Source: Mesobacillus subterraneus | Lineage (GTDB): Bacteria; Bacillota; Bacilli; Bacillales; Cytobacillaceae | NCBI RefSeq assembly: GCF_000934845.1 | Contig: NZ_JXIQ01000085.1 | Span: 1 to 55,934, forward strand | Reading direction: 5' to 3' | Length of the DNA: 55,934 nt | Part shown: piece after piece, positions 16,553-26,093 of the stretch | Position numbering within the stretch: position 1 is the stretch's first letter | How the letters are laid out: each line of letters begins with the position of its first letter | The notes under the pieces: model-generated | Database searches by the model: none | Told to the model about the DNA's origin: nothing | Seen by the model: only the letters and a program-made list of their open reading frames with translations | Translations under genes and position numbers: made by a program

Positions 16553-17767
16553 ATGAAAAAAATTGGTCTGAGAGAATTTTTGTTCCTTGCTCCTGTTATC
16601 GTGCTGATCTCGATCTTCTCATTGGTGCCGGTGATTCAGTCATTTACTTATACCTTCTTTGACTACAGGCTTAATGACCAACAGAACGCAGGTCTCTATC
16701 TGAACGAGCGGTTCAATTATGAATTATTTGATGAGACACAGCTTTACTTGACGATGTTTTTAGAAGAAGACAAGCAGCAGGTAACCGATCCTGTGCTTTT
16801 GGGAAAAATTGATACAGTCATTGCCAAGGTAGAGGATAAAGCAAAGGCTTTTGCGGGCAAAGAAGGTGTCCAAAAGATTACCAAAGAAGAGAAAACGGAG
16901 CTGATAGTTCTCTCAAAAGAGACGCAGGAAGTGGTCCAACAACTTGCTGAGCAATATGACACTGCAAATGAAGAAAACCTGCCGCTAATTGCGAAAGATA
17001 TTGAAAACAGCATTATACCTGCCAATTTCATCGGCCTCAAGGGGTATAAACAGGCACTAGGCGATGCCAGACTGGGCGCTGCACTTGTCAACACTACTAT
17101 TTTCACCTTTGTTTCTGTCGCGTTTGAATTGGTGTTGGGCCTGGCCCTAGCGATGATCATGAACAAAGCAATGAGAGGAAAGGGACTCATTCGGACGACA
17201 TCCTTGATTCCGTGGGCAATTCCTACAGCTGTAGCTGCTTTGATGTGGAGTTATTTATATGACGGAAGCAGTGGGATTGTTGCTCACTTGTTTCAAATGG
17301 TCGGCCTTGTCGATAACTCCAGGGAATTGCTGCTATCAGCAGGCGGTGCGATGGTTTCGACCATTCTTGCTGATGTTTGGAAGACGACGCCATATATGGC
17401 GTTGCTGCTATTAGCTGGGCTGCAGAATATTTCAAAAGACACCTATGAAGCGGCTGATATTGATGGAGCCAGCTCCATTCAGAAGTTCTTTACGATTACG
17501 ATCCCGTTGCTCAAACCATCGATCCTTGTTGCATTGCTGTTCCGTACCCTCGATGCTTTCCGGGTATTTGACCTGATCTATGTATTGACAGGCGGCGGAC
17601 CTGGCGGAGCGACAGAAACTTTATCAATCTATGGATATAAAGCAATGTTTGCCCAGACAAACTTTGGCTATGGTTCCGTCATCGTCATGATCATGTTCGT
17701 CTGCGTTGCCGTAATTGCAACCATTTATGTTAAGTTCCTTGGCGCTAATTTGATGGATAAAAACTAA
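16553..17767 (+). CDS. Sugar ABC transporter permease (MalF-like) with extracellular insert
   Basis: A 404-residue inner-membrane subunit. The first helix lies at about 9-29 and the ABC transporter membrane domain covers about 180-395; the EAA motif is EAADIDGASSIQKFF, which contacts the ATPase. Between helix 1 and the core is a charged helical insert of about 100 residues (roughly 45-165), larger than in most Gram-positive sugar permeases and reminiscent of the MalF P2 loop, but at another position. It pairs with the downstream permease. Confidence 0.88.
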   Translation: MKKIGLREFLFLAPVIVLISIFSLVPVIQSFTYTFFDYRLNDQQNAGLYLNERFNYELFDETQLYLTMFLEEDKQQVTDPVLLGKIDTVIAKVEDKAKAFAGKEGVQKITKEEKTELIVLSKETQEVVQQLAEQYDTANEENLPLIAKDIENSIIPANFIGLKGYKQALGDARLGAALVNTTIFTFVSVAFELVLGLALAMIMNKAMRGKGLIRTTSLIPWAIPTAVAALMWSYLYDGSSGIVAHLFQMVGLVDNSRELLLSAGGAMVSTILADVWKTTPYMALLLLAGLQNISKDTYEAADIDGASSIQKFFTITIPLLKPSILVALLFRTLDAFRVFDLIYVLTGGGPGGATETLSIYGYKAMFAQTNFGYGSVIVMIMFVCVAVIATIYVKFLGANLMDKN

Positions 17768-17784
17768 AGGGGGCGTACTGAAAA

Positions 17785-18618
17785 GTGGACACAACAAGCA
17801 AAAAAATGAAATGGATTGTTGGCTTTTTGATTGCGATCTATCTGTTCGCAATGTTCTTCCCCTTTCTCTGGATTTTGATTACATCTTTTAAAACGTCAGG
17901 GGAAATATATGGGGATGGGGCCTTTCGATTCATACCGGATAATCCAACTCTGCAAAACTTCATTACGGTAATCGTTGACAAAGGCATTCTTGGAGCAATT
18001 AAGACGAGCTTGATTGTCTCTTTCACAACGACTATCTATATTGTCCTTGTCGCGACATTTGCGGCGTACGCGATCTCCCGCTTTGATTTCAAAGGGAAAA
18101 ATGTCCTGCTAGGAATCATTCTTGCGGTATCGATGTTTCCCCAAATGATTGTTGTTGGGCCAGTCTATAATTTATTCCAGGATCTAGGATGGACGAACAG
18201 CTACGCCATTATTCTTCCTTATTCAACAATTACATTGCCGATGGCTGTCTGGATCCTTGTGACCCATTTTAATCAAATTCCGCTGGCGCTGGAGGAATCA
18301 GCAAAGATGGATGGAGCAACACCAGTACAGACCTTGTTTAAAATCGTCTTTCCGCTGGCAGCTCCCGGTGTATTTACGACGGCGATTATCGTTTTTATCG
18401 CGGCCTGGAACGAGTTCCTGCTGACGATTACAATCAATTCAAACAAAAGCTATCACACTGTTCCGGTTGCGATTTCCTTCTTGCGCACCCAATTTGAAAT
18501 TCTTTGGGGTGAGGTTGCCGCGGCTACGACAATTGTTACGATTCCAACGCTGTTAATTGTTCTCTTTTTCCAGAAGCAGATTGTTTCAGGATTGACTTCA
18601 GGCGGCGTAAAAGAATGA
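17785..18618 (+). CDS. Sugar ABC transporter permease (MalG-like)
   Basis: The 277-residue protein has six hydrophobic helices, the EAA loop ALEESAKMDGATPVQTLFKI, and the C-terminal VSGLTSGGVKE tail seen in MalG-type proteins. With the preceding permease it should form the channel for the sugar bound by the lipoprotein. The start is GTG, preceded by AAGGGGGCG. No ATPase gene is found in the cluster, so it probably uses a shared MsmX-type ATPase. Confidence 0.9.
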   Translation: MDTTSKKMKWIVGFLIAIYLFAMFFPFLWILITSFKTSGEIYGDGAFRFIPDNPTLQNFITVIVDKGILGAIKTSLIVSFTTTIYIVLVATFAAYAISRFDFKGKNVLLGIILAVSMFPQMIVVGPVYNLFQDLGWTNSYAIILPYSTITLPMAVWILVTHFNQIPLALEESAKMDGATPVQTLFKIVFPLAAPGVFTTAIIVFIAAWNEFLLTITINSNKSYHTVPVAISFLRTQFEILWGEVAAATTIVTIPTLLIVLFFQKQIVSGLTSGGVKE

Positions 18619-18638
18619 TTTAGGAGTGAGTGAAGAGT

Positions 18639-20915
18639 ATGACTTGGACCTTAACTAGCAATGAACGGACACAGGATTCTCTGCTTCTGGAGGAAAGCTT
18701 ATATTCGCTTGGGAACGGATACCTGGGCATTCGAGGAAACTTTGAAGAAGGCTACGGGGAAGGCATGGAATCCATTCGAGGTGCATACCAGAATGCTTTT
18801 CATGACATCATTGAAATTCCTTATGGGGAAAAGCTGTTTGCCTTTCCAGAAACACAGCAAAAATTGGTCAATGTAATCGACTCACAGACCATCCAAATTT
18901 TCTTTGGCGAGGAGGAGGAACGTTTTTCCTTATTCGAAGGGAAAGTTCTTTCCTATAACCGCCAGCTTCATCTGGATAAAGGTTATGCAGATCGGGTGAT
19001 CCACTGGCAATCTCCTGCAGGGAAGGAAGTCAAATTGACCTTCCGTCGGCTTGTATCGTTTTTCTACCGTGAATTATTCGTGATAGAGACAATGATCGAA
19101 CCGGTAAATTTTTTTGGCAAAGTCAAAATCCTTTCTTCTATTAATGGAAATATAGCCAATTACGTCAATCCAAATGATCCGAGGGTTGGATCCGGACATG
19201 CAAAAATGCTGTCGGTAAAGGAAACGGGTATCTCACAGGAAATTCTCTACACCTTGAATGAAACGTTTGTTTCAAAGCTGCAAACTTCCTGTGTGTCCAC
19301 CCACCATCTCTCTGGTGCGGAAGGCGTTCCCGAGTTTGTAAAAAAAGATTCAGGGGTAGAGATGGTCATTGATTTCCAATTGTCTGGCCCTGTTAAGCTG
19401 ACGAAATGGAATGTGTATACGGACAATCTTCGGCATGAAGGGAATATAGTGGAACAAGGAATGGGAATCATTCAAAACTTACGGGAAAAAACCTTTGATC
19501 AAATTTTGGAATTGCAAACAGAATATATGGAAGGCTTCTGGGAAGGCTCCGATATTATCATTCGCGGCGATGACAACCTCCAGGAAGGAATCCGCTTTAA
19601 TCTGTTCCAGCTGCTGCAGTCTACAGGCAGGGACAAATACAGCAATATTTCAGCCAAAGGGCTCTCCGGTGAAGGCTATGAAGGACATTACTTCTGGGAC
19701 ACGGAAATTTATATTCTTCCTGTGTTCATGCTAAGTCATCCTGACCTTGCGAAGCAGCTTTTACGATACCGCTACTCCATTTTGGATCATGCTCGTGCCC
19801 GCGCAAAGGAAATGGGCCATAAACAGGGGGCTTTGTTTCCGTGGCGGACCATTTCAGGGGGAGAATCGTCCTCGTATTTTCCCGCAGGTACGGCGCAGTA
19901 TCATATTAGTGCGGACATTGCCTATAGTTATGTCCAGTATTACCTCGCTACGGAAGATAGGGATTTTATCATGGAATATGGGGCAGAAGTATTGTTTGAA
20001 ACTGCCCGGCTATGGCTGGAAGTTGGTCATTATCACGAAGGTTTATTCAAGATTGATGCGGTTACCGGCCCGGATGAATACACGTGCATCATTAACAACA
20101 ATTACTACACGAATGTGATGGCAAAATATAATCTTCAATGGGCAGCAAAGGTTTACCAGATGATGCTGGACAAAGAGCCGGAGCAACTGGCACAGCTCGC
20201 TGACAGACTGAAGTTATCAACAGCGGAGGTCAACAGCTGGGAAAAAGCCGGCCAGAACATTTATCTGCCTTATGACAAAGAACTCAAAATAAATCCACAG
20301 GATGACTCCTTCCTGAAAAAAGCGGTATGGGATTTTGATCATACGCCGAAGGATCACTATCCTCTGCTGCTGCACTACCATCCGCTTACCTTATACCGAT
20401 ACCAGGTATGCAAGCAGGCGGACACCGTTCTCGCCCATTTTTTACTTGAGGAGGAGCAAGATTTCGAGACGATTAAAAATTCATTCAGTTATTATGAGCG
20501 AATTACGACACATGACTCATCCTTGTCTTCCTGCATATTCAGCATCATGGCCGCTAAAATAGGAGACTATAAAAAAGCGTATGAATACTTTATTGAAACC
20601 GCTCGGCTTGACCTTGATAATACCCATGGAAACACGAAGGATGGGCTTCATATGGCAAATATGGGCGGGACATGGATGTCGATTGTTTATGGTTTTGCAG
20701 GTCTGCGGCTTAAGGAAAACGGAATCGTCTTGAATCCTTCTATTCCAGAAAACTGGAGCCAATATGGATTTAAAGTCAAGTATAAAGGAATGCGATTGGA
20801 TATTTTGATTAGCCAGGCTGGCGTGAAACTTGAACTCGTTGCCGGAGAGGAACTTACTTTGTATTTGAACGGTGAAAAAATCACCTTGCGAAGCGGCAAG
20901 GAATATGTCTCCTGA
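18639..20915 (+). CDS. GH65 family disaccharide phosphorylase (first copy)
   Basis: A 758-residue glycoside hydrolase family 65 protein that should split an alpha-linked glucose disaccharide with phosphate, giving beta-glucose 1-phosphate. The N-terminal LGNGYLGIRGNFEE, the barrel segment EGHYFWDTEIYILPVF and the catalytic-Glu region AVTGPDEYTCIINNNYYTN mark the family. The last segment differs from that of maltose phosphorylases, so a trehalose, kojibiose or nigerose specificity is possible. ATG 18639 is preferred; GTG 18630 is in frame but only three bases from AGGAG. Confidence 0.88.
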   Translation: MTWTLTSNERTQDSLLLEESLYSLGNGYLGIRGNFEEGYGEGMESIRGAYQNAFHDIIEIPYGEKLFAFPETQQKLVNVIDSQTIQIFFGEEEERFSLFEGKVLSYNRQLHLDKGYADRVIHWQSPAGKEVKLTFRRLVSFFYRELFVIETMIEPVNFFGKVKILSSINGNIANYVNPNDPRVGSGHAKMLSVKETGISQEILYTLNETFVSKLQTSCVSTHHLSGAEGVPEFVKKDSGVEMVIDFQLSGPVKLTKWNVYTDNLRHEGNIVEQGMGIIQNLREKTFDQILELQTEYMEGFWEGSDIIIRGDDNLQEGIRFNLFQLLQSTGRDKYSNISAKGLSGEGYEGHYFWDTEIYILPVFMLSHPDLAKQLLRYRYSILDHARARAKEMGHKQGALFPWRTISGGESSSYFPAGTAQYHISADIAYSYVQYYLATEDRDFIMEYGAEVLFETARLWLEVGHYHEGLFKIDAVTGPDEYTCIINNNYYTNVMAKYNLQWAAKVYQMMLDKEPEQLAQLADRLKLSTAEVNSWEKAGQNIYLPYDKELKINPQDDSFLKKAVWDFDHTPKDHYPLLLHYHPLTLYRYQVCKQADTVLAHFLLEEEQDFETIKNSFSYYERITTHDSSLSSCIFSIMAAKIGDYKKAYEYFIETARLDLDNTHGNTKDGLHMANMGGTWMSIVYGFAGLRLKENGIVLNPSIPENWSQYGFKVKYKGMRLDILISQAGVKLELVAGEELTLYLNGEKITLRSGKEYVS

Positions 20916-20937
20916 TTTATCCAATTCGATTTATCAT

Positions 20938-20990
20938 GATTTTCCCTTTTGCAGGGGAAATCATGGTATAATAGTGCAAACGTTTGTTCA
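20938..20990 (+). promoter_or_regulatory. Hairpin, -10 box and operator ahead of maltose phosphorylase
   Basis: CATGATTTTCCC and GGGGAAATCATG (about 20938-20965) can fold into a stem just before TATAAT (20967-20972). TGCAAACGTTTGTTCA (20975-20990) follows at once. It is a near-palindrome resembling a LacI/MalR-type operator, or a cre with one mismatch. A bound repressor there would block transcription start. No strong -35 is visible. Confidence 0.5.
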
Positions 20991-21012
20991 ACTGTAAAGG
21001 GAGATAAAAGCT

Positions 21013-23304
21013 ATGAAAAGATTATTTGAGATTGATAGCTGGAAGATCATTGAAACGGAATTACATCGAGAGGATTTCCGCCTGGCTGAAAGCATTATGA
21101 GCCTTGGGAATGGACATATGGGCATGCGCGGGAATTTTGAAGAAACATACACAGGAGATTTTCACCGCGGTTCCTATATTGCTGGTGTCTGGTTTCCTGA
21201 TAAAACCCGTGTCGGCTGGTGGAAGAACGGGTATCCGGATTATTTTGGGAAGGTGATCAACTCTACGAACTTTATCGGGATCAAAGTTCTTATCGATGGC
21301 GAAGAAGTGGATTTGAATAAGGCCGAAGTAAGCAAGTACTATCGCGAGCTTGATATGCAGCATGGTGTTATGACACGTACATTCACCATCAATCAAAACG
21401 GCAAGGAAACAGAAGTGGAAGTCGTGCGCTTCCTGTCAGTAGCTGACAAGGAGCTGGCAGCGATTCGCTACGCCGTCACAGCCAAGAACTACGATGGAAT
21501 CGTAACCTTTGTTCCTTATCTCGATGGCGATGTTCGCAATGAAGACTCCAATTATGAAGAAGATTTCTGGTATGAAATCAGCAGGGATGCAGCAGCTTAT
21601 CGCGGCAGCCTGGTGATGAAGACGAAAGACAATCCATTCGGCACACCGACTTTCCAAGTTGCGGCTACTATGCAAACGGTTGTGGAAGGGGAAGTAGTCA
21701 AACAGAAAGTCAGCCAAAAGGAAGAATATGTCGAAAATGTGATCGAAGTGAAAGCGGACAAGGGGCAGACAGTGACCCTTTATAAATATGTTGCTGTTAC
21801 GACGGACCGTGATTATGAAGCGTTTGAGCTGGTTGCAAAAGGCCGTGACGTCCTTGATCGATCTGTTGCACAAGGCTTTGAACAGCTTTTGGAAAAGCAC
21901 AGCAAGGGCTGGGAGAGCCGCTGGGAAATCGCAGATATCGAAATTGCCGGGGACGATTCGGCTCAGCAAGGAATCCGTTTCAACCTGTTTCAGCTGTTTT
22001 CCACTTATTATGGGGAAGATTCACGCTTGAACATCGGACCTAAAGGCTTCACGGGGGAAAAATATGGCGGTGCGACATACTGGGATACGGAGGCTTATGC
22101 AATCCCGCTCTATTTGTCGACTGCAGAGTCAACGGTTGCCCGAAATCTGTTGATCTATCGCCACAACCAGCTTGACGGCGCCTTCCATAATGCAAAGCAG
22201 CAAGGATCAAAGGGTGCGCTTTTTCCAATGGTGACGTTCACAGGTGTGGAGAGCCATAACGAGTGGGAAATCACATTCGAAGAGATTCACCGTAATGGAG
22301 CCATCGCCTATGCGATCTACAACTATGTCAACTATACGGGCGATAAAAATTATCTCCATGAATACGGAATCGATGTACTCGTCGGCATTTCCCGTTTCTG
22401 GGCAGACCGCGTCCACTACAACAAACCGAAGAATGTGTATATGATTCATGGCGTTACCGGACCGAATGAATACGAAAATAATGTGAACAACAACTGGTAC
22501 ACGAACCGCATCGCGGTCTGGACATTGCGCTACACGCTTGACGTCATTGATTTCCTAAACCAAAATGGCCATGAGGCGCGCCTCGTCGGCCATGCGATAA
22601 CAGAGGAAGAGCTGACAAAGTGGCAGGAAATCATCGAAAAAATGTACTTCCCATATGATGAAGAAAAGGGCGTATTCATTCAGCACGATACATTCCTTGA
22701 TAAAGATCTGATGACGGTGGAGGAGCTTGCCGCTGAGGAACGCCCGATCAATCAAAATTGGTCATGGGACAGAATTTTGCGCAGCTGCTTTATCAAGCAG
22801 GCGGACGTCCTTCAAGGCCTATACTTCTTCAATCACGAGTTCACAAAGGAAGAGAAGCGCCGCAACTTTGAATTTTATGAGCCAATGACCGTTCATGAAT
22901 CTTCTCTATCTCCAAGCGTTCATGCGGTGCTTGCTGCAGAGCTTGGCATGGAAGAGAAGGCATATGAAATGTACAACCGCACGGCCCGCCTCGACCTTGA
23001 CAATTACAACAACGATACAGAAGACGGCCTGCACATCACAAGTATGACCGGTGCATGGCTGGCGATCGTCCAGGGCTTCGCAGGTATGCGCACAGCAGAA
23101 GGCGTATTGTCATTCGCGCCATTCATCCCGAAAGCATGGAATCAATACAGCTTCCACATCATCTACCGCGACCACTATATCAAGGTAGAAGTAAACCAAG
23201 AAAGCGTCGTCCTCACACAGCAAGGACCTGAACTCGCGATAAAACTTTACGGCAAGGCAGCAACCATCCCTGCAGAAGGCGAGCTTTCTATAAAATATCG
23301 ATAA
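21013..23304 (+). CDS. Maltose phosphorylase (GH65)
   Basis: This 763-residue GH65 enzyme carries the maltose-phosphorylase form of the catalytic region, HGVTGPNEYENNVNNNWYTN, plus LGNGHMGMRGNFEE near the start and ATYWDTEAYAIPLYL in the barrel. It should convert maltose and phosphate to glucose and beta-glucose 1-phosphate, the substrate of the adjacent beta-phosphoglucomutase. It has its own promoter and operator. It is a clear but distant paralog of the preceding gene, so the pair probably handles different sugars. Confidence 0.92.
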   Translation: MKRLFEIDSWKIIETELHREDFRLAESIMSLGNGHMGMRGNFEETYTGDFHRGSYIAGVWFPDKTRVGWWKNGYPDYFGKVINSTNFIGIKVLIDGEEVDLNKAEVSKYYRELDMQHGVMTRTFTINQNGKETEVEVVRFLSVADKELAAIRYAVTAKNYDGIVTFVPYLDGDVRNEDSNYEEDFWYEISRDAAAYRGSLVMKTKDNPFGTPTFQVAATMQTVVEGEVVKQKVSQKEEYVENVIEVKADKGQTVTLYKYVAVTTDRDYEAFELVAKGRDVLDRSVAQGFEQLLEKHSKGWESRWEIADIEIAGDDSAQQGIRFNLFQLFSTYYGEDSRLNIGPKGFTGEKYGGATYWDTEAYAIPLYLSTAESTVARNLLIYRHNQLDGAFHNAKQQGSKGALFPMVTFTGVESHNEWEITFEEIHRNGAIAYAIYNYVNYTGDKNYLHEYGIDVLVGISRFWADRVHYNKPKNVYMIHGVTGPNEYENNVNNNWYTNRIAVWTLRYTLDVIDFLNQNGHEARLVGHAITEEELTKWQEIIEKMYFPYDEEKGVFIQHDTFLDKDLMTVEELAAEERPINQNWSWDRILRSCFIKQADVLQGLYFFNHEFTKEEKRRNFEFYEPMTVHESSLSPSVHAVLAAELGMEEKAYEMYNRTARLDLDNYNNDTEDGLHITSMTGAWLAIVQGFAGMRTAEGVLSFAPFIPKAWNQYSFHIIYRDHYIKVEVNQESVVLTQQGPELAIKLYGKAATIPAEGELSIKYR

Positions 23305-23374
23305 CAGTCTCTGTTGCTAAATGGGGAAGACAGGATAATGACAGTCTGAATGTTTTCAAAAAGGAGATTTACTC

Positions 23375-24043
23375 ATGGTTAGATCACTTAAAGCATTTAT
23401 TTTTGACCTTGATGGGGTCATCACTGATACAGCGGAATACCATTTTTTAGCGTGGAAAGCGCTGGCGGAGGAGTTAGGGATTTCGTTTACTCGCGAGGAT
23501 AACGAGCAATTGAAGGGCGTTTCCCGGATGGATTCGCTCGAAAAGATTCTCGAGCTTGGCAGCCGGACAGGCGATTTTTCAGCGGACGAAAAACAAGCTT
23601 TAGCTGAAAAGAAAAATGAGCACTACCTAACCTTGATCCAGAACATCACTCCTGATGACCTGTTGCCGGCGATCAAGGAATTGATTGCCGACATTAAAAC
23701 AAGCGGGCTAAAACTAGGCCTTGCGTCCGCTAGCAAGAATGCATTTACTGTGATGGAATCGCTCGGGTTAAAAGCCGAATTTGATGGGATAGTAGATGCA
23801 AAAACAGTCGCACACGGCAAACCGCATCCGGAAGTGTTCCTTCGCGCAGCAGAAATGCTAGGGGTTGAGCCGGAGGCCTGCATCAGTATCGAGGATGCAG
23901 CAGCAGGCATACAGGCTATCAAAGCTGCCGGCATGTTCGCTGTTGCAGTCGGTCCTAAGGAAAGCTTTGAAAATGCTGATATTGTCTATGCCAGCACTGC
24001 AGAGCTGTCTTTGGAGAAGATAATAGAAGTGTATAATGGCTAA
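23375..24043 (+). CDS. pgmB: Beta-phosphoglucomutase
   Basis: A 222-residue HAD-superfamily mutase: FDLDGVITDTAEYHF supplies the nucleophile and acid/base Asp pair, LGLASASKN the motif II serine, and SIEDAAAGIQAIKAAGM the C-terminal acidic motif. It interconverts beta-glucose 1-phosphate and glucose 6-phosphate, completing the phosphorolysis pathway of the two GH65 enzymes. AAGGAG precedes the ATG. It is 70 bases behind the maltose phosphorylase and probably cotranscribed. Confidence 0.93.
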   Translation: MVRSLKAFIFDLDGVITDTAEYHFLAWKALAEELGISFTREDNEQLKGVSRMDSLEKILELGSRTGDFSADEKQALAEKKNEHYLTLIQNITPDDLLPAIKELIADIKTSGLKLGLASASKNAFTVMESLGLKAEFDGIVDAKTVAHGKPHPEVFLRAAEMLGVEPEACISIEDAAAGIQAIKAAGMFAVAVGPKESFENADIVYASTAELSLEKIIEVYNG

Positions 24044-24051
24044 TATTTCAG

Positions 24052-24083
24052 AACCCAGAAGCAGATGTACAGCTGGGTTTTAT
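24052..24083 (+). terminator. Terminator after pgmB
   Basis: AACCCAG (24052-24058) pairs with CTGGGTT (24073-24079) ahead of TTTATAAATTTT. It closes the maltose operon. Confidence 0.65.
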
Positions 24084-24088
24084 AAATT

Positions 24089-24121
24089 TTAAAAAAGCGA
24101 TCACCCATGGAGTGATCGCTT
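24089..24121 (-). terminator. Leftward-facing terminator hairpin
   Basis: AAGCGATCAC (24095-24104) pairs perfectly with GTGATCGCTT (24112-24121). The run of A residues on its left gives a U-tract only for leftward transcripts, so it may be a back-up terminator for the FAD/Rieske gene. Confidence 0.65.
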
Positions 24122-24346
24122 CATTTCCTATAAAAGCTGGGCATCTTGTTGATCTTTGTTCTAATGACATATCTGATTTATGTCATCTGGATTCATAAAA
24201 CACTTTTAGCGGAAAAGGGATAATCTTATCTGTCAGGTGACTTTCCATTTTTGAAAGGCCTTTATCCTGGTTGGGGCACTTTATTAACCGGTTGTGAACC
24301 ATATAATCCCGGTCGGGGAATGCGTTTCCTGCTGGACAAAACCAAA
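24122..24346. other. Gene-free stretch with one perfect inverted repeat
   Basis: I see no gene. ATGACATA (24164-24171) and TATGTCAT (24179-24186) form a perfect 8-bp inverted repeat with a 7-base spacer and no T-run. It may be an operator or a small RNA hairpin; its role is unknown. Confidence 0.4.
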
Positions 24347-24380
24347 AAAAGCCGCCACTCAAACATGAATGGCGGCTTTT
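24347..24380. terminator. Bidirectional terminator
   Basis: AAAAGCCGCCA (24347-24357) pairs perfectly with TGGCGGCTTTT (24370-24380). It ends the minus-strand FAD/Rieske gene four bases away and can also act rightward. Confidence 0.85.
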
Positions 24381-24383
24381 GCT

Positions 24384-25913
24384 TTATTCTAGATCGACTT
24401 TTTCCAGCGGCAGTTCGGCGGGACCGTCGATGACATCGCCTTTATAAGAGAAGCGTGATCCGTGGCAAGGGCAGTCCCAGGTGCGATCGCCATTGTTCCA
24501 GTTAAGCTCGCAGCCCATGTGAGTACAGGTGGTATCCACGACATGCAGCTGGCCGTTTTCATCACGATAAGCTCCAGCTCGTTTGCCGTTCACTGTAACG
24601 ACGGCGCCTTCCTCCTGACCGAGGCCCTCTGGATTTGTCGATGGCCGATCCAGTTTTCCTTTCATCAGCTCCTTTGCAACGAGGGCATTATCAGCAACAA
24701 ATGCTGCGACATCGGGTTTTGAATGGAATCTTTGTGGTTCGAAAACGTCCTCGTAAGGATTTTCCTTCCGTAAGACAAGGTCGGTCATGAGCAGCGCGGC
24801 CTGTATGCCATTGCTCATTCCCCATTTCCGGTAGCCAGTGGCAACAAAAATGTTATCCGTGCTCGAGGAGTATTTTCCAACATAAGGTATTTTATCAAGT
24901 GTAGTCGGATCCTGGGCGCTCCAACGGAATGGGATGTCTTTTACGCCGAACGTCTCGGCAGCAAACGCCTCGAGGGCTTCATAATACTGGTGTGTATTGT
25001 CATCCTGTCCGGTAATATGACTGTCTCCGCCAAACAGCACAAGCTTCTCGCCGTTCCAGTCCGTAGAGCGCAGGGAGCGAGTCGGTGTTTCGGCATTGAT
25101 GTACATCCCGCCTGGGAATTCCTTTTCAGTCTTGACAGCAAGCACATAGGAGCGATGGACCTGCATCCTGGCAAAATAAAAGCCTTTTAGATCATAAAAT
25201 GGAAAATGAGTGCTGATGATCAGCTGATTGCAGTGCACCTTATGCCCGTCCCTTGTTGTAACAACGGGCTCAGAGCCTTCCTCCAAATCGACAGCGGTTG
25301 TATGTTCATAAATCTGGCCGCCCATTTCTGTAAAACGGTCCACTAAATGCTTCAAAAATTTCAGCGGGTGAAATTGCGCCTGGTTTCTCATGACAATTGC
25401 CGCCATTGCATCGACAGGAACTGGCAGCTTGGAAACATACTCACTGCCCTCCACACCCAGCTTCTCATAAGCCTTAAATTCCGACAGCAGCTTCGCCATT
25501 TCCTTGTCAGAATTGGTATATAAATAGGCATCTTCTTCAGAAAAATCGCAATCAATCTGTTGTTCTTTTACGAGCTGTTTGACAAATTGCATGGCAGCGA
25601 AATTGGCTTGATAGTAAAGGCGCGCATGGTCCTCACCAAAATGGCTGATGAGCTCATCATAAATCAGTCCATGCTGGGCAGTCACCTTTGCGGTCGTATG
25701 TCCGGTTGTTCCATTTAAAATGCTCCCAGCTTCGATTACAGATACTTTCGCACCAGCCTTTGCCAGCAAATAGGCAGAGGTCAAGCCGGTGATTCCACCT
25801 CCAATAATCGCAACGTCTGTCCTTAGATCTTCCTGCAGCTTCGAGAAAGCAGGCAGCTCAGCTGTCGTGCGCCAATAAGGTTCAGGGAAACGAGGTAGCT
25901 TTGAATCGTTCAT
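24384..25913 (-). CDS. FAD-dependent oxidoreductase with C-terminal Rieske domain
   Basis: About 509 residues. The N-terminal DAO-type FAD domain has the dinucleotide motif IIGGGITGLTSAYLL and a long substrate domain. The C-terminal 90 residues form a Rieske [2Fe-2S] domain with CTHMGCELNW and CPCHGSRF, which hold the two Cys-His ligand pairs. Such fusions occur in many Bacillus genomes; the electron donor and product are not established. ATG 25913 is the start, seven bases after AAGGAGG; the in-frame TTG at 25919 is less likely. No signal peptide is seen, so it should be cytoplasmic. Confidence 0.88.
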   Translation of the reverse strand: MNDSKLPRFPEPYWRTTAELPAFSKLQEDLRTDVAIIGGGITGLTSAYLLAKAGAKVSVIEAGSILNGTTGHTTAKVTAQHGLIYDELISHFGEDHARLYYQANFAAMQFVKQLVKEQQIDCDFSEEDAYLYTNSDKEMAKLLSEFKAYEKLGVEGSEYVSKLPVPVDAMAAIVMRNQAQFHPLKFLKHLVDRFTEMGGQIYEHTTAVDLEEGSEPVVTTRDGHKVHCNQLIISTHFPFYDLKGFYFARMQVHRSYVLAVKTEKEFPGGMYINAETPTRSLRSTDWNGEKLVLFGGDSHITGQDDNTHQYYEALEAFAAETFGVKDIPFRWSAQDPTTLDKIPYVGKYSSSTDNIFVATGYRKWGMSNGIQAALLMTDLVLRKENPYEDVFEPQRFHSKPDVAAFVADNALVAKELMKGKLDRPSTNPEGLGQEEGAVVTVNGKRAGAYRDENGQLHVVDTTCTHMGCELNWNNGDRTWDCPCHGSRFSYKGDVIDGPAELPLEKVDLE

Positions 25914-26093
25914 CAACAATCCTCCTTAAAAGTCTTCATAGTCTTTAATTTTTCCTGTTTTCGTGAGAATCATGCTAGTTTTCCTTTTACCCCGTAAAAA
26001 TGGCAATAGACAAGTTTTTCCCAAATGAAGCGAATTGACCAGGATTCGAAGTACTGCATGTTAAAATAAAGATAAAAAGCTACGGAGGCCAAT

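Noticed and set aside
24251-24433. 60-codon open frame before the FAD/Rieske gene
   Set aside because: It runs through a strong bidirectional terminator and into the 3' end of the opposite gene.
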